This document shows positions 16,841 through 25,473 of a DNA stretch of 64,000 nt, piece by piece. Source of the stretch: RGIG3077 sp045541475 (GTDB taxonomy: Bacteria > Bacillota > Clostridia > Oscillospirales > Ruminococcaceae); contig JAZQJI010000001.1 of NCBI GenBank assembly GCA_045541475.1, positions 1 to 64,000 of the forward strand, in the 5' to 3' direction. Position 1 is the first letter of the stretch. Each line of letters starts with the position of its first letter. Position numbers and translations under genes: made by a program. The notes under the pieces are model-generated. The model was not told where the DNA came from and did not search any database. It saw only the letters and a list, made by a program, of their open reading frames with translations.

Positions 16841-18580
16841 TTATTCAGCGGATTCAGCCGCTGCTTCAGCTTCTGCTTCAGCGACAGGATCCCAAGGAGA
16901 ATCCATAGTGAGTGTAAGGTTGAAATCAACCCAAAGACGATCTTCTTCGTCCTCGTCAGTAATGATTGTTGCGCCTTCCTCACCGGCTTGTTCTTCCTCT
17001 GTTTTTGCTAAATCTTCAGTTACCTTATAACCGGTATAACCAACATTAACGAACATAGGCTCGCCGGTTTCATCAAATGTAAGTGCCTGAATATCATTTA
17101 CAAGCTGGTAGCCAACCTTCTGAGCGTTAAGCTCTGTATCACCGGGAAGCGAAATTGAAAGTGAGATAGTTCCGTTTGAATAAGAGAAGCCTGTAATGCC
17201 CTGATCGTGAGCATCGAGTGTAGCTGTTTCATCACCTGCAGCAAGCTGTTCCTGAAGTTTTTCCTTCTGTTTTTCAAACTGCTCTGCATAATATTCTTCA
17301 TCACAGTAAGCATCAACAGTATCTCTAAGCTTTGTGTAAACCTCAGAATCGAATATCGGTTTTGATTCGTACGCTTTGTAAGCATCTTCAACCATAACCG
17401 CATAGTTATCAACAGTGGTCTTTACAACGTTAAGATCTTCAAGCAAAGCAACCTTTTTGTTTTCGCCTTCAATCTGTCTGTTAATATCATCAATCTGATC
17501 TTCAAGTTTTGCATTCTTTGAAGTAAGAATGAAGTACCAGATAAGGATAACAGCCGCTGAAACGCCAACGCTTCCGAAGAAGATGAACGGGAAGGATCTG
17601 TCGGACTTGATTTTGTCAGCAACAAGGCTTCCGAATTCCATTGTTTCGAGAAGGTTGATATGCTCTGTTTCCTTATTTCTTCTGAACATTGCGCCAACTG
17701 CGTTTGCATATACGGCAAATTCAATGTTTTCATAACCGGAAACCTGGCGGGGAACGCCGATAACGCTACCGGAAATTTCCATCTGCTCAAGAGCGTTGGT
17801 AAGGCGTACATATTCACGGGTATCACCGTAGAATACTACGTTTTCGATGGGGTTCGAGCGGTTTCTGTTGCGCTGGAACTGGAGCATACGGTAAATATTT
17901 TCGTTTACTGCTTCAAATACGTAATCTTCCGAATCATCATAATCGGCAGGATCGATTGAAGCAAAACGTGAGAATGTGAGCTGACCTTCTTCATAAAGGT
18001 TAAGGTTGATGAAGTTGTTGTCAATCTGAACTGCCAAAAGGGGCATTCTTGACATATTCTTTTCATCGGAAAGAAGTACTCTTGTAATGCAGTTACAGCC
18101 AACAACAACGGACTTGAGCGCAATACCGAGCATTGTGAAAACCTTACGGTAGCAATCAACCACATCAAAAGGACAAGCTGTTGCAAGTACCTTTGTTACT
18201 GTTGCGCCGTTTTCTTCATCTTCAACATCACCTACAACGATGTAAGAAACACCGTAGGAATCATCGATACCCATTGTGGACTGCATCTTGTTCTTAACAA
18301 GTCTTGTAAATTCAGAATCCTTAGCCTTGGGAACTGTGATTTCCTTGAAGATTGTAAGGTTTGACGAAATGCTGATGATACCTTCCTTATCGTTCATCTT
18401 GTTTGTACGCAAGGTGTTGTTGATAAGGGTTGCAAGTCGGGGAATATCTTTACAGTGACCATTAATGATGATATCCTCTTCAAGCTCCAATGTAGCTGCG
18501 GACTGGATACGGACCTTTCCGTTATTTTCCTGACCTTTGATAATTCGTATATTTCTATCTGTTATATCTAATGATAACAT
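16841..18580 (-). CDS. pilMN: PilM-PilN fusion protein
   Basis: The protein has 579 aa. Residues 1-305 are PilM-like, with the actin/FtsA fold opening LSLDITDRNIRIIKG; the ATPase-type conserved glycines are partly eroded. At 307-312 comes HINLLE, equivalent to the PilN N-terminal INLLP peptide that docks into PilM. A transmembrane helix (331-353), coiled coil and PilN-type periplasmic-like domain follow. In Gram-negative bacteria PilM and PilN are separate; C. difficile also has a fused pilMN, so this arrangement is known in Clostridia. The C-terminal tail is Ala/Glu-rich (DPVAEAEAEAAAESAE). It is co-transcribed with pilC upstream and pilO downstream. Confidence 0.88.
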   Translation of the reverse strand: MLSLDITDRNIRIIKGQENNGKVRIQSAATLELEEDIIINGHCKDIPRLATLINNTLRTNKMNDKEGIISISSNLTIFKEITVPKAKDSEFTRLVKNKMQSTMGIDDSYGVSYIVVGDVEDEENGATVTKVLATACPFDVVDCYRKVFTMLGIALKSVVVGCNCITRVLLSDEKNMSRMPLLAVQIDNNFINLNLYEEGQLTFSRFASIDPADYDDSEDYVFEAVNENIYRMLQFQRNRNRSNPIENVVFYGDTREYVRLTNALEQMEISGSVIGVPRQVSGYENIEFAVYANAVGAMFRRNKETEHINLLETMEFGSLVADKIKSDRSFPFIFFGSVGVSAAVILIWYFILTSKNAKLEDQIDDINRQIEGENKKVALLEDLNVVKTTVDNYAVMVEDAYKAYESKPIFDSEVYTKLRDTVDAYCDEEYYAEQFEKQKEKLQEQLAAGDETATLDAHDQGITGFSYSNGTISLSISLPGDTELNAQKVGYQLVNDIQALTFDETGEPMFVNVGYTGYKVTEDLAKTEEEQAGEEGATIITDEDEEDRLWVDFNLTLTMDSPWDPVAEAEAEAAAESAE

Positions 18581-18631
18581 TATACTTTCACCTCTCTGAT
18601 GGATTTATTATTGATTTTTGCTGTTTGACGA

Positions 18632-19822
18632 TTATGCGATACCTTCGAATGAACCGTAAAGTGCGGGAAGTACACCTGCGATAACAAGACCAACGCCGAT
18701 ACCGAGGATGATGATCATCATAGGCTCGAGCATGGATACCAGACGAGCAACAGCCGAGTCAGCTTCTTCGTCGTAGTAGTCAGCAGTCTTTTCAAGGATA
18801 TCATCGAGAGCGCCGGCTTCCTCACCAACGTAGATAATCGAGCAGAACATGGATTCGAAAATTTCTGTTCTCTGGATTGAGGAGGAAAGCGTTTCACCCT
18901 GTTTAACTTCATCGACAACAGTAACAAACTTTTCATCGATGTAAGAGTTGCCAAGAATAGCAGAAGATCTCTGCAAGCACTCAACCATCGGCAAACCAGC
19001 GGAATAGAGCGATGAAAGAGTACGACCGAATCGACCTGTGTAAATTTTTACTATAAGGTTGCCGAAAATCGGGTTGGTAACCAAGAATTTATCAAATTTA
19101 AGTCTGATTGACGGAACCTTAAGTGCGTAGATGATGCCGAATACAAGCGCAACAACTACCGTTACACATATGTACCATTTTTCTCTCAAAAATTCACTGA
19201 ACTTATTAAGAGCACGAGTAAGCGCCGGCATATCCTCTTCGCTTTCGAAAAGGTCAACGAAAATCGGCATGATAAATGTAAACATTGCGATTACAATTAC
19301 CAAAGTAAGCACCAAAAGGATGATAGGATAAATCATAGCGCTTTTGATTGTGTTGTTCAGTTTGTTTTCTTTTGCGTAGTGAGCTTCCATTCGCTTCATG
19401 ATTACATCAAGCGAACCGGACGATTCACCTGCGGCGACCATGCTTATGAGGAATGGCGGGAAAGCACCTGACTGCATCATAAGTGAGGATGAAAACGATT
19501 CACCTTTTTGCACGTTTTCGTAAATATCCTGCCAGATATTCTTACAGTCGTTGTTTGTCTGCTCCCTGTAAAGAATGTCAAGAGATCTTACCAGAGTAAG
19601 ACCGGACGACATCATCGCACTGAGCTGTCGACAGTTGTACGCAAGCTCCTTGGTTGTGAACTTGTGCGCACTTTTCTTGGATGAAGTAACTTCCTTATAG
19701 TTTGTGCAGAACAATCCTTTTTCGGAAAGTTTTTCAAAAAACGCACGTTCATTTTCAGCTACTATCGTACCTTTTGCTGTGTTACCAAGCGCGTCCTTTG
19801 CACTATAAGAGTAAGTTTTCAT
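18632..19822 (-). CDS. pilC: Type IV pilus inner-membrane platform protein PilC
   Basis: PilC (GspF family) is the membrane platform turned by PilB and PilT during pilus extension and retraction. The 396 aa carry two repeated T2SSF domains (conserved LxxGLPLxxxL-like segments at MMSSGLTLVRSLDIL and YSAGLPMVECLQ) and three transmembrane helices near residues 165-195, 215-235 and 370-393. I chose the second of two adjacent ATGs (19822), which sits seven bases from GGAGG. It is the first gene of the pilC-pilMN-pilO-pilin operon, behind a near-consensus promoter. Confidence 0.95.
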   Translation of the reverse strand: MKTYSYSAKDALGNTAKGTIVAENERAFFEKLSEKGLFCTNYKEVTSSKKSAHKFTTKELAYNCRQLSAMMSSGLTLVRSLDILYREQTNNDCKNIWQDIYENVQKGESFSSSLMMQSGAFPPFLISMVAAGESSGSLDVIMKRMEAHYAKENKLNNTIKSAMIYPIILLVLTLVIVIAMFTFIMPIFVDLFESEEDMPALTRALNKFSEFLREKWYICVTVVVALVFGIIYALKVPSIRLKFDKFLVTNPIFGNLIVKIYTGRFGRTLSSLYSAGLPMVECLQRSSAILGNSYIDEKFVTVVDEVKQGETLSSSIQRTEIFESMFCSIIYVGEEAGALDDILEKTADYYDEEADSAVARLVSMLEPMMIIILGIGVGLVIAGVLPALYGSFEGIA

Positions 19823-19890
19823 CATACCACCTCCGTTATACATAATAAGCATCGTAAGAGTATATCTATACATACTACTCTATCGTATAC

Positions 19891-19919
19891 ATTATATCAC
19901 TTATTCACAAAAATTTCAA
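19891..19919 (-). promoter_or_regulatory. Promoter of the pilC-pilMN-pilO-pilin operon
   Basis: On the minus strand TTGAAA and TATAAT are separated by 17 bp, about 70 bp upstream of pilC. It is the only good promoter seen before the 9-kb pilin operon. Confidence 0.75.
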
Positions 19920-19967
19920 TTGTAGAATACATACAAATTGATAAATGCCTTTTGTTAAAATTTCACA

Positions 19968-20001
19968 AAACAAATGGCACCCCGAAACGCTTCAGAGTGC
20001 C
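19968..20001 (-). terminator. Possible terminator after tatD
   Basis: On the minus strand GGCAC-CTGAA pairs with TTCGG-GTGCC, followed by ATTTGTTTTG, an interrupted T-rich tract. The strength is uncertain. Confidence 0.45.
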
Positions 20002-20064
20002 GTCGTGACAAATATTATTAACAATGAATTAAATCCGTATATTTCTTTGTTTACAAACAATTAA

Positions 20065-20841
20065 TTAACCATTGATAGCAAAAAGTCTGCGAGCATTTTC
20101 GCAGGTGAATTTTGCGACATCTTCAGGGCTGATTCCTCTTAATTCGGCGATTTTCGATACAACCGAAACAAGCATCGAACTATCGCATCTTTTAGATCGC
20201 CACGGTTCAGGAGCCATGTAGGGACAATCGGTTTCAATCAGCAATCTTTCAATCGGCACGCTTTGCGCTACCGAACAAGCTTTTTTGGCGTTTTTAAAGG
20301 TAACAACGCCCGTTAATCCTATGTACATTCCCATATCAACAAGTTCTAAAGCAGTTTCCTTTGAGCCGCTGAAACAATGCACAACGCCTTTTGGACGATG
20401 CTTTTTTATAATTTCAAGCGTATCCGCAGTTGCATCGCGGCTATGAATAATAACAGGCAAATCAAGTGATTTTGCAAGCTCAAGCTGTTCTTCAAACAGT
20501 TTTTTCTGCAAATTTTCATCATAACCTTCGTAATGATAATCAATGCCTATTTCACCAACTGCCTTTACTTTTGGCGACGAACTTGCGATTTTTTCAAGCT
20601 CAGCAAGATAATTTTTGCTTACATTGCCTGCACTTTCAGGATGAACGCCTACGGAAGAATATATAAAATCAAAATCCTGAGCAATTTTTAATGCCTTAAC
20701 GCTGTCGGCAACATCGGTACAGGCAAGCATAACCGCCTCAACTCCCCTTTCGGAAAGAGATGCGAGAAGCTCGTATCTATCCGTATCAAAAGCCTTATCT
20801 GTATAGTGAGAATGTGAATCGAAGATACCCTTATTCATCAT
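20065..20841 (-). CDS. tatD: TatD family metal-dependent hydrolase (DNase-like)
   Basis: TatD proteins are TIM-barrel metallohydrolases with 3'-5' exonuclease activity in characterised members. The 258 aa have the metal-binding HSHYT near residue 10, the HPE motif, GEIGIDYH, HSRDA, HCFSG and the final Asp in IETDCPY. All expected ligands are present. The start overlaps the end of the upstream LCP-like gene by 8-11 bp (ATGATGAATAA), so the two are translationally coupled. A local role in DNA turnover is plausible, but the pairing with a cell-wall-type protein is not explained by the sequence. Confidence 0.9.
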   Translation of the reverse strand: MMNKGIFDSHSHYTDKAFDTDRYELLASLSERGVEAVMLACTDVADSVKALKIAQDFDFIYSSVGVHPESAGNVSKNYLAELEKIASSSPKVKAVGEIGIDYHYEGYDENLQKKLFEEQLELAKSLDLPVIIHSRDATADTLEIIKKHRPKGVVHCFSGSKETALELVDMGMYIGLTGVVTFKNAKKACSVAQSVPIERLLIETDCPYMAPEPWRSKRCDSSMLVSVVSKIAELRGISPEDVAKFTCENARRLFAING

Positions 20842-21694
20842 CAGTAACCCACATTTCCTTTACGGTTGCACCAAAGCTTGCATCAAATGTAAAACTATCG
20901 CCCGACCACGTACCCGTAGGTATTATAAGCACGCAGGTACCCTGGCCTCTTGCAACAAGGTGTTCAGCTGCTTCCTGATAATTTGCATAATCTGTTGCGG
21001 TAATATTTGTTTCGCAAACTGCTGCCAGGGCTTCGTATGAAGTTTTAAGTCTTGCAGAAAGGCTTTCGCCAAATCCGGTGTTTATCATATTCTGCACGGC
21101 AATGCCGATGAATTTTGTTCTGAAATCCTCTCCGCCGGAATAGAAGGGATAGGTTATCAAATCGGAAAGCTGCTCGCTGTTAACGCTTTTATCACCGGAA
21201 GCAAGCTCTGTATATTCTGTGGGCACATTAACCGTTACACCGCCCATAATGCTGTGAAGCTTTTCAAGTCCGTATGAATCAAGAAGCATATATCTCGATA
21301 CTTCAATTCCAACAACTTGACTTACAGCATTTGCGGTTGCGCCCATGCCGGAGCTGCGATAAACCTGCGCAAGAGTCTGCATTCCCATATCTGTTGTACA
21401 CATTGTTTTGGAAGGAACAGGAATACTGAGCGTGCGTTCATCTTCCGGCATACAGTAAACCACAACAAACGCCAAATCGGTATCGTTAGTTCCGTTATCA
21501 TACGCAAAAAGCAACGCGTGATTTGACTCATCGGTTATGCCGATTGCAGTATCACCCGAAGAAACAGCCTGCGTGGGAGCATCGTCATCAACGGTAATTC
21601 TATACATATACCACGCAGTTGCGCCAAAAAGCACAAGCGATACGAGAAATGTTATTAAAAACGGTATTGCAACCGCACCTTTTTTATAGCTCAT
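20831..21694 (-). CDS. Divergent LytR-CpsA-Psr (LCP)-like membrane protein
   Basis: The protein has 287 aa with one N-terminal transmembrane helix (about residues 9-30), then an extracellular domain with the LCP order: an LSIPVPSKT segment where LCP proteins have the SIPRDT signature, a YRSSGMGATANAVSQVVGIEV stretch like the NAV helix, and GGVTVNVP. The key arginine of the signature is replaced by Val, and the later Arg-rich phosphate-binding segment is poorly conserved. LCP enzymes attach wall polymers to peptidoglycan; this one may not be catalytic. It starts at the second of two ATGs after AGGAGG and overlaps tatD. Confidence 0.6.
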   Translation of the reverse strand: MSYKKGAVAIPFLITFLVSLVLFGATAWYMYRITVDDDAPTQAVSSGDTAIGITDESNHALLFAYDNGTNDTDLAFVVVYCMPEDERTLSIPVPSKTMCTTDMGMQTLAQVYRSSGMGATANAVSQVVGIEVSRYMLLDSYGLEKLHSIMGGVTVNVPTEYTELASGDKSVNSEQLSDLITYPFYSGGEDFRTKFIGIAVQNMINTGFGESLSARLKTSYEALAAVCETNITATDYANYQEAAEHLVARGQGTCVLIIPTGTWSGDSFTFDASFGATVKEMWVTDDE

Positions 21695-21924
21695 CATTAG
21701 CCTCCTAAATGAAAATTTAGACTTTTAACTATGCAGATTTTTGCAAAAAACGAATATACATTGCATAAATCCCATGCCTTTGCGGAATATGCATCATCAT
21801 TGTTTTGCATACATTTTGTTGAAAACTCTGTTGAAAAGGTTGAAAACCTCGATTTGCCGTTGTTTTTTTGTTGTTAAAAAAAATTAATGTAAATTTTTCT
21901 TAATTTCTTGCAAAGATAGTTTTT

Positions 21925-22452
21925 TTAGTGTATAATAGTATGTTGTGATTGCACACCAAGCGGCTTTTCAAACTCAATTCGGCGCACTTTAACGCCGCAT
22001 TTTTCGGCATATTTAACAGTACTGCCCGTGCCGCTGCGCATATTGGTTACAACGGCAATCAGCAGTGATGAATTATCAACCATGTACCGATTTCGCTTTG
22101 AATAGCCCTGCACGCTGCGTTCCGACGAAACATACGTAACGCTGTCGGCACTGTTTAACACGGCTGACAGATCGTATCTTTCCACACCCGACCAGCCCGA
22201 TGTATGCCCCTTGAACGGCACTGCACAGTGCAGCTTGATTGACGGAAAAGAATTTTTTAATTCCATAATTATCAATGCCGCCCACATATCAACACCACGT
22301 GCACAACCAACAATAAAATCAGTATATCCTGCGTTTATTGCTTCTTGAATTTCGAGAAACAAACGGCTTTTAAGGATTTTTATCTGGCTGTTATTTATGG
22401 GAAGCTTTTCAGGTCTGTGCCCCGAAAAACAAACTGTTTTTTCTCTTTCCAC
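21925..22452 (-). CDS. SLOG-family (DUF1273/YpsA-like) protein
   Basis: The protein has 175 aa and starts at a GTG. The N-terminal CFSGHRPEKLP and the central GCARGVDMWAA match the conserved glycine-rich and charged motifs of the DUF1273/YpsA group in the SLOG superfamily, a Rossmann-like nucleotide-binding fold. The terminal region GTGSTVKYAEK is also typical. YpsA of Bacillus affects cell division, but homologues have no settled reaction. It stands alone, with 230 bp of AT-rich sequence before the LCP-like gene in which I see no gene, and is divergent from alr. Confidence 0.8.
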   Translation of the reverse strand: MEREKTVCFSGHRPEKLPINNSQIKILKSRLFLEIQEAINAGYTDFIVGCARGVDMWAALIIMELKNSFPSIKLHCAVPFKGHTSGWSGVERYDLSAVLNSADSVTYVSSERSVQGYSKRNRYMVDNSSLLIAVVTNMRSGTGSTVKYAEKCGVKVRRIEFEKPLGVQSQHTIIH

Positions 22453-22579
22453 TTAAAAACACCCGTTAAAAGAGTTTTTTATTTGCACACCGCAAACATT
22501 TCAACGCGCCGTGCATAAACTATATATTAACACAAACTTTTTCAATATTCAAGTATTATTGCCAAAAAAATAGATTGTA

Positions 22580-22601
22580 AAAAATGATAATTATCATTTT
22601 T
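22580..22601. promoter_or_regulatory. Perfect 22-bp palindrome upstream of alr (candidate operator)
   Basis: The palindrome has two 11-bp arms centred on TGATAATTATCA, flanked by A and T runs. It lies 66 bp before the alr start and 128 bp before the SLOG gene. It resembles a compressed Fur-type box but is three bases shorter than the usual 7-1-7 form, so the regulator is not assigned. Confidence 0.4.
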
Positions 22602-22666
22602 ATCTCCACATTTGCCGCAAGAGCATTAACAGGCTGAATTAATCTGCGGCGGAAAGGAATTTAGCC

Positions 22667-23812
22667 TTGAAAAACGAAAAAAAACGCACCTGGGCGGAAA
22701 TCCGCCTTGACCGTCTTGAAAACAATCTGCGCAAGATAAAAGCGCTGACACAGGAAAAATGTGAAATCATGGCGGTTGTTAAGGCAGATGCCTACGGTCA
22801 CGGCGATGTAAAAACCGCTGAAAAACTTCACGCTCTCGGAGTTGATTACTTTGCGGTTTCCAACATTGATGAAGCCGAAAACATAAGGCAGGTTTGCGGC
22901 AATTGCGATATACTTATTCTGGGTTACACCTGCCCTGAGTACACTGCCGAGCTTATTGAGCAGGATATTGTGCAGGGCATCGTTTCGTACGAAAACGCCC
23001 TTTGCTTTTCCGATGCGGCAGCAGACTCAGATAAGCCTTTGCGCTGTCACATCAAGTTAGATACGGGCATGGGCAGAGTTGGACTGAAATGTGATACGCC
23101 TGAGCAATGCGCTGAGGAAATTGTAAAAATCTGCAAGTTGCCAAATTTATGCGTTGAAGGCGTTTACACGCATTTTTCATGCGCTGACAGCGACTGCGAT
23201 GCCGACAGGGCTTACACTGAAAATCAGCGTGATTTTATAGAAAAAGCATTTTGCATTGCCAACAAAATGCTTGACAAACCAATTAAACACATGCACTATT
23301 TAAACAGTGCCGCGCTTACTTACTACGGACCGCAAAACAGCACTCTTGCAAGGGCGGGCATTATTATGTATGGTTTGATGCCAAATGCAGATTTGCCTTT
23401 GCCGATTGAACTTGAACCCGTAATGGAACTTAAAACCGTTATTGCGCATATAAAAGAAATCACCTGCGGCGACTGTGTAAGCTATTCACGCACTTTCACC
23501 GCTGACAAAAGCATGAAGATAGCAACTTTGCCTATCGGCTATGCCGATGGTTATCCAAGGGCGCTTTCTTCAAAAGGTCAGGTAATTATCAATGGCAAGC
23601 GATGCAATATCATCGGGCGTGTATGTATGGACCAATTGATGTGCGATATCAGCAATATTGACAACGCAAATGTAGGCGATGAAGTTACAATGTTCGGTAT
23701 AGACAACGGCGAAATTATAACCGCCGATGAACTTGCATCACTTTACGGCTCTATCGGGTATGAGCTTGTATGCGGAATTTCAAAACGTGTGCCCCGTATT
23801 TTTACGGAATAA
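22667..23812 (+). CDS. alr: Alanine racemase
   Basis: This PLP enzyme interconverts L- and D-alanine for peptidoglycan. It has 381 aa and starts at TTG 22667, with GGAAAGGA eight bases upstream. The PLP lysine lies in VVKADAYGHG near residue 38. The catalytic Tyr region (YSRTFTADKSMKIATLPIGYADGY) and the C-terminal CMDQLMCDI are present, so both domains (TIM barrel and beta domain) are complete. The substrate pathway continues with ddl at 38372, which is far away here. It is followed 57 bp later by lysC on the same strand. Confidence 0.96.
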   Translation: MKNEKKRTWAEIRLDRLENNLRKIKALTQEKCEIMAVVKADAYGHGDVKTAEKLHALGVDYFAVSNIDEAENIRQVCGNCDILILGYTCPEYTAELIEQDIVQGIVSYENALCFSDAAADSDKPLRCHIKLDTGMGRVGLKCDTPEQCAEEIVKICKLPNLCVEGVYTHFSCADSDCDADRAYTENQRDFIEKAFCIANKMLDKPIKHMHYLNSAALTYYGPQNSTLARAGIIMYGLMPNADLPLPIELEPVMELKTVIAHIKEITCGDCVSYSRTFTADKSMKIATLPIGYADGYPRALSSKGQVIINGKRCNIIGRVCMDQLMCDISNIDNANVGDEVTMFGIDNGEIITADELASLYGSIGYELVCGISKRVPRIFTE

Positions 23813-23869
23813 CGGTGCATTTGAAATATATCAACAATATAAATTATATATAAAGAGAGGAATGTTTTT

Positions 23870-25183
23870 ATGAGCATAAAAGTTGTAAAATTCGGAGGTA
23901 GTTCGCTTGCCGATGCTAATCAGATAAAAAAGGCTGCAGCTATCATTAAAGAGGACAGCAGCAGAAGATACGCAGTAGTATCCGCACCCGGAAAGAGATT
24001 TTCCGATGACATTAAGGTTACGGATATGTTTTATTCTTGCTATGAAGCCGCTAAAAAAGGTCAGGATTTTTCTGAAATATTTGAAAAAATCAAGGAAAGA
24101 TACAACGGAATCATCAAAGAATTGGGTCTTACACTCAATCTTGACAGAGAATATGCAATAATTGAAGGCTGTCTGCTCGGCAACGCCGGTAGAGATTATG
24201 CTGCAAGCCGTGGTGAATATCTTAACGGTGTGATTATTGCGGAATATCTCGGATTTGACTTTGTTGATGCCGCAGATGTTGTAGTTTTCAGCGAAAACGG
24301 CGAATTTATGCTTGATAAAACTATCGAGCTTATCTCGGAAAGACTAAAAAACTCTTCCTACGCAGTTATTCCCGGCTTTTACGGTATGCGTGAAGGCGGC
24401 ACTATCAAGACGTTTTCAAGAGGCGGCTCCGATGTTACGGGTTCTCTCGTGGCAAGAGCTGTTAATGCCGAAATTTACGAAAACTGGACCGATGTTTCGG
24501 GATTTTTGATTTGCGACCCCAGAATTGTTGAAGGCGCAGTTGGTATTGAAACAATCACATATACAGAATTGCGCGAACTTGCTTACATGGGTGCAGGCGT
24601 TTTGCACGAAGACGCTATATTCCCCGTGAGAACTGCAGGCATACCCATTAACATCCGCAACACAAACGCACCTGCTGATAAGGGCACTATGATTGTGGCT
24701 GAAACAACTGAAGAAAGCAAGAATATTATAACGGGTATTGCGGGCAAAAAGGGCTTTAGCGCTATCAACATTGAAAAAGATATGATGAACAGCGAAATCG
24801 GCTTTGGTATGAAGGTTCTTGACGTTCTGCGTGAGTGCAATATTTCGTTTGAACATCTCCCCTCCGGTATAGATACAATGTCAATTATTCTGGCAACATC
24901 CTGCATTGAAGGCAGAGAAGAAGAAATTATTGCTAAAATAAACAAGGCAGTTTCGCCCGATAAGCTTGAAATTGAGCATGGTCTTGCTTTGCTTGCGGTT
25001 GTTGGCAGAGGTATGCGCAGCACAAGAGGCACCGCAGCAAGAACATTTGCAGCACTTGCACACGCAAGAGTTAACGTGAAGATGATTGACCAGGGTTCCA
25101 GTGAGCTTAACATAATCATTGGCGTTACTGAAGAAGATTTTGAAAAGGCAACTCGTGCTATTTACGATTGCTTTGTTAATTAA
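23870..25183 (+). CDS. lysC: Aspartate kinase
   Basis: Aspartate kinase phosphorylates aspartate as the first step towards lysine (and diaminopimelate for the wall), threonine and methionine. The 437 aa start with the kinase signature KVVKFGGSSLADA. SRGGSDVTGSLVARAV binds the nucleotide/aspartate, and two C-terminal ACT domains (about 300-437, SAINIEKDMMNSE and LLAVVGRGMRSTRG) provide feedback control. AGAGG precedes the ATG. It lies downstream of alr and ends at a strong terminator, so alr-lysC may form an operon that feeds cell-wall precursors. Confidence 0.95.
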   Translation: MSIKVVKFGGSSLADANQIKKAAAIIKEDSSRRYAVVSAPGKRFSDDIKVTDMFYSCYEAAKKGQDFSEIFEKIKERYNGIIKELGLTLNLDREYAIIEGCLLGNAGRDYAASRGEYLNGVIIAEYLGFDFVDAADVVVFSENGEFMLDKTIELISERLKNSSYAVIPGFYGMREGGTIKTFSRGGSDVTGSLVARAVNAEIYENWTDVSGFLICDPRIVEGAVGIETITYTELRELAYMGAGVLHEDAIFPVRTAGIPINIRNTNAPADKGTMIVAETTEESKNIITGIAGKKGFSAINIEKDMMNSEIGFGMKVLDVLRECNISFEHLPSGIDTMSIILATSCIEGREEEIIAKINKAVSPDKLEIEHGLALLAVVGRGMRSTRGTAARTFAALAHARVNVKMIDQGSSELNIIIGVTEEDFEKATRAIYDCFVN

Positions 25184-25222
25184 TTATGCATAGCATTAAA
25201 TAGTTTACAAATTACCAAAAAA

Positions 25223-25254
25223 CCTCTGAAAAAGAAATCTTTTCAGAGGTTTTT
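25223..25254 (+). terminator. Terminator after lysC
   Basis: CCTCTGAAAA pairs with TTTTCAGAGG around a 7-base loop and is followed by T5. Confidence 0.9.
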
Positions 25255-25323
25255 GTATGAAGTGTAAAAAAAAGTCATAAAAAGTTGTTCAAAAATTTAA
25301 TGGCTTTTTTTATTAGAGTATGT

Positions 25324-25329
25324 TATAAT
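25324..25329 (+). promoter_or_regulatory. Promoter -10 element of hydCBA
   Basis: TATAAT lies in TGTTATAATG. The matching -35 is weak (TGGCTT-like, 17 bp upstream), which suits an activated or repressed promoter. Confidence 0.55.
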
Positions 25330-25345
25330 GTGTATGTTACACTTG

Positions 25346-25367
25346 GATTGTTAAAAAAATATCAATC
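25346..25367 (+). promoter_or_regulatory. Candidate Rex operator upstream of hydCBA
   Basis: The imperfect palindrome has outer arms GATTG and CAATC. The core TTGTTAA-N4-ATATCAA agrees with the Rex consensus TTGTTAA-N4-TTAACAA at all seven positions of the left arm and five of the right. It starts about 17 bp after the -10, a position where a bound repressor would block transcription. Rex is the NADH/NAD+ sensor that controls hydrogenase and alcohol dehydrogenase genes in Clostridia. The match is seen in the sequence; binding is inferred. Confidence 0.55.
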
Positions 25368-25473
25368 TAAATGTTTTAGCATTAACAAACCCGCAATGCA
25401 AAAATCCATTTTGCAGCGGTAAAATCATTTAATTAAAATCCGTTAAAAACGGAAAAATCAAGGAGGTTTCGGA

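Noticed and set aside
22580..22601. Palindrome as a true Fur box
   Set aside because: It is 3 bp shorter than the 7-1-7 consensus and no iron gene is adjacent; kept only as a candidate operator.
24583..25119. Minus-strand ORF inside lysC
   Set aside because: Shadow frame without a start signal; lysC is clearly coding.
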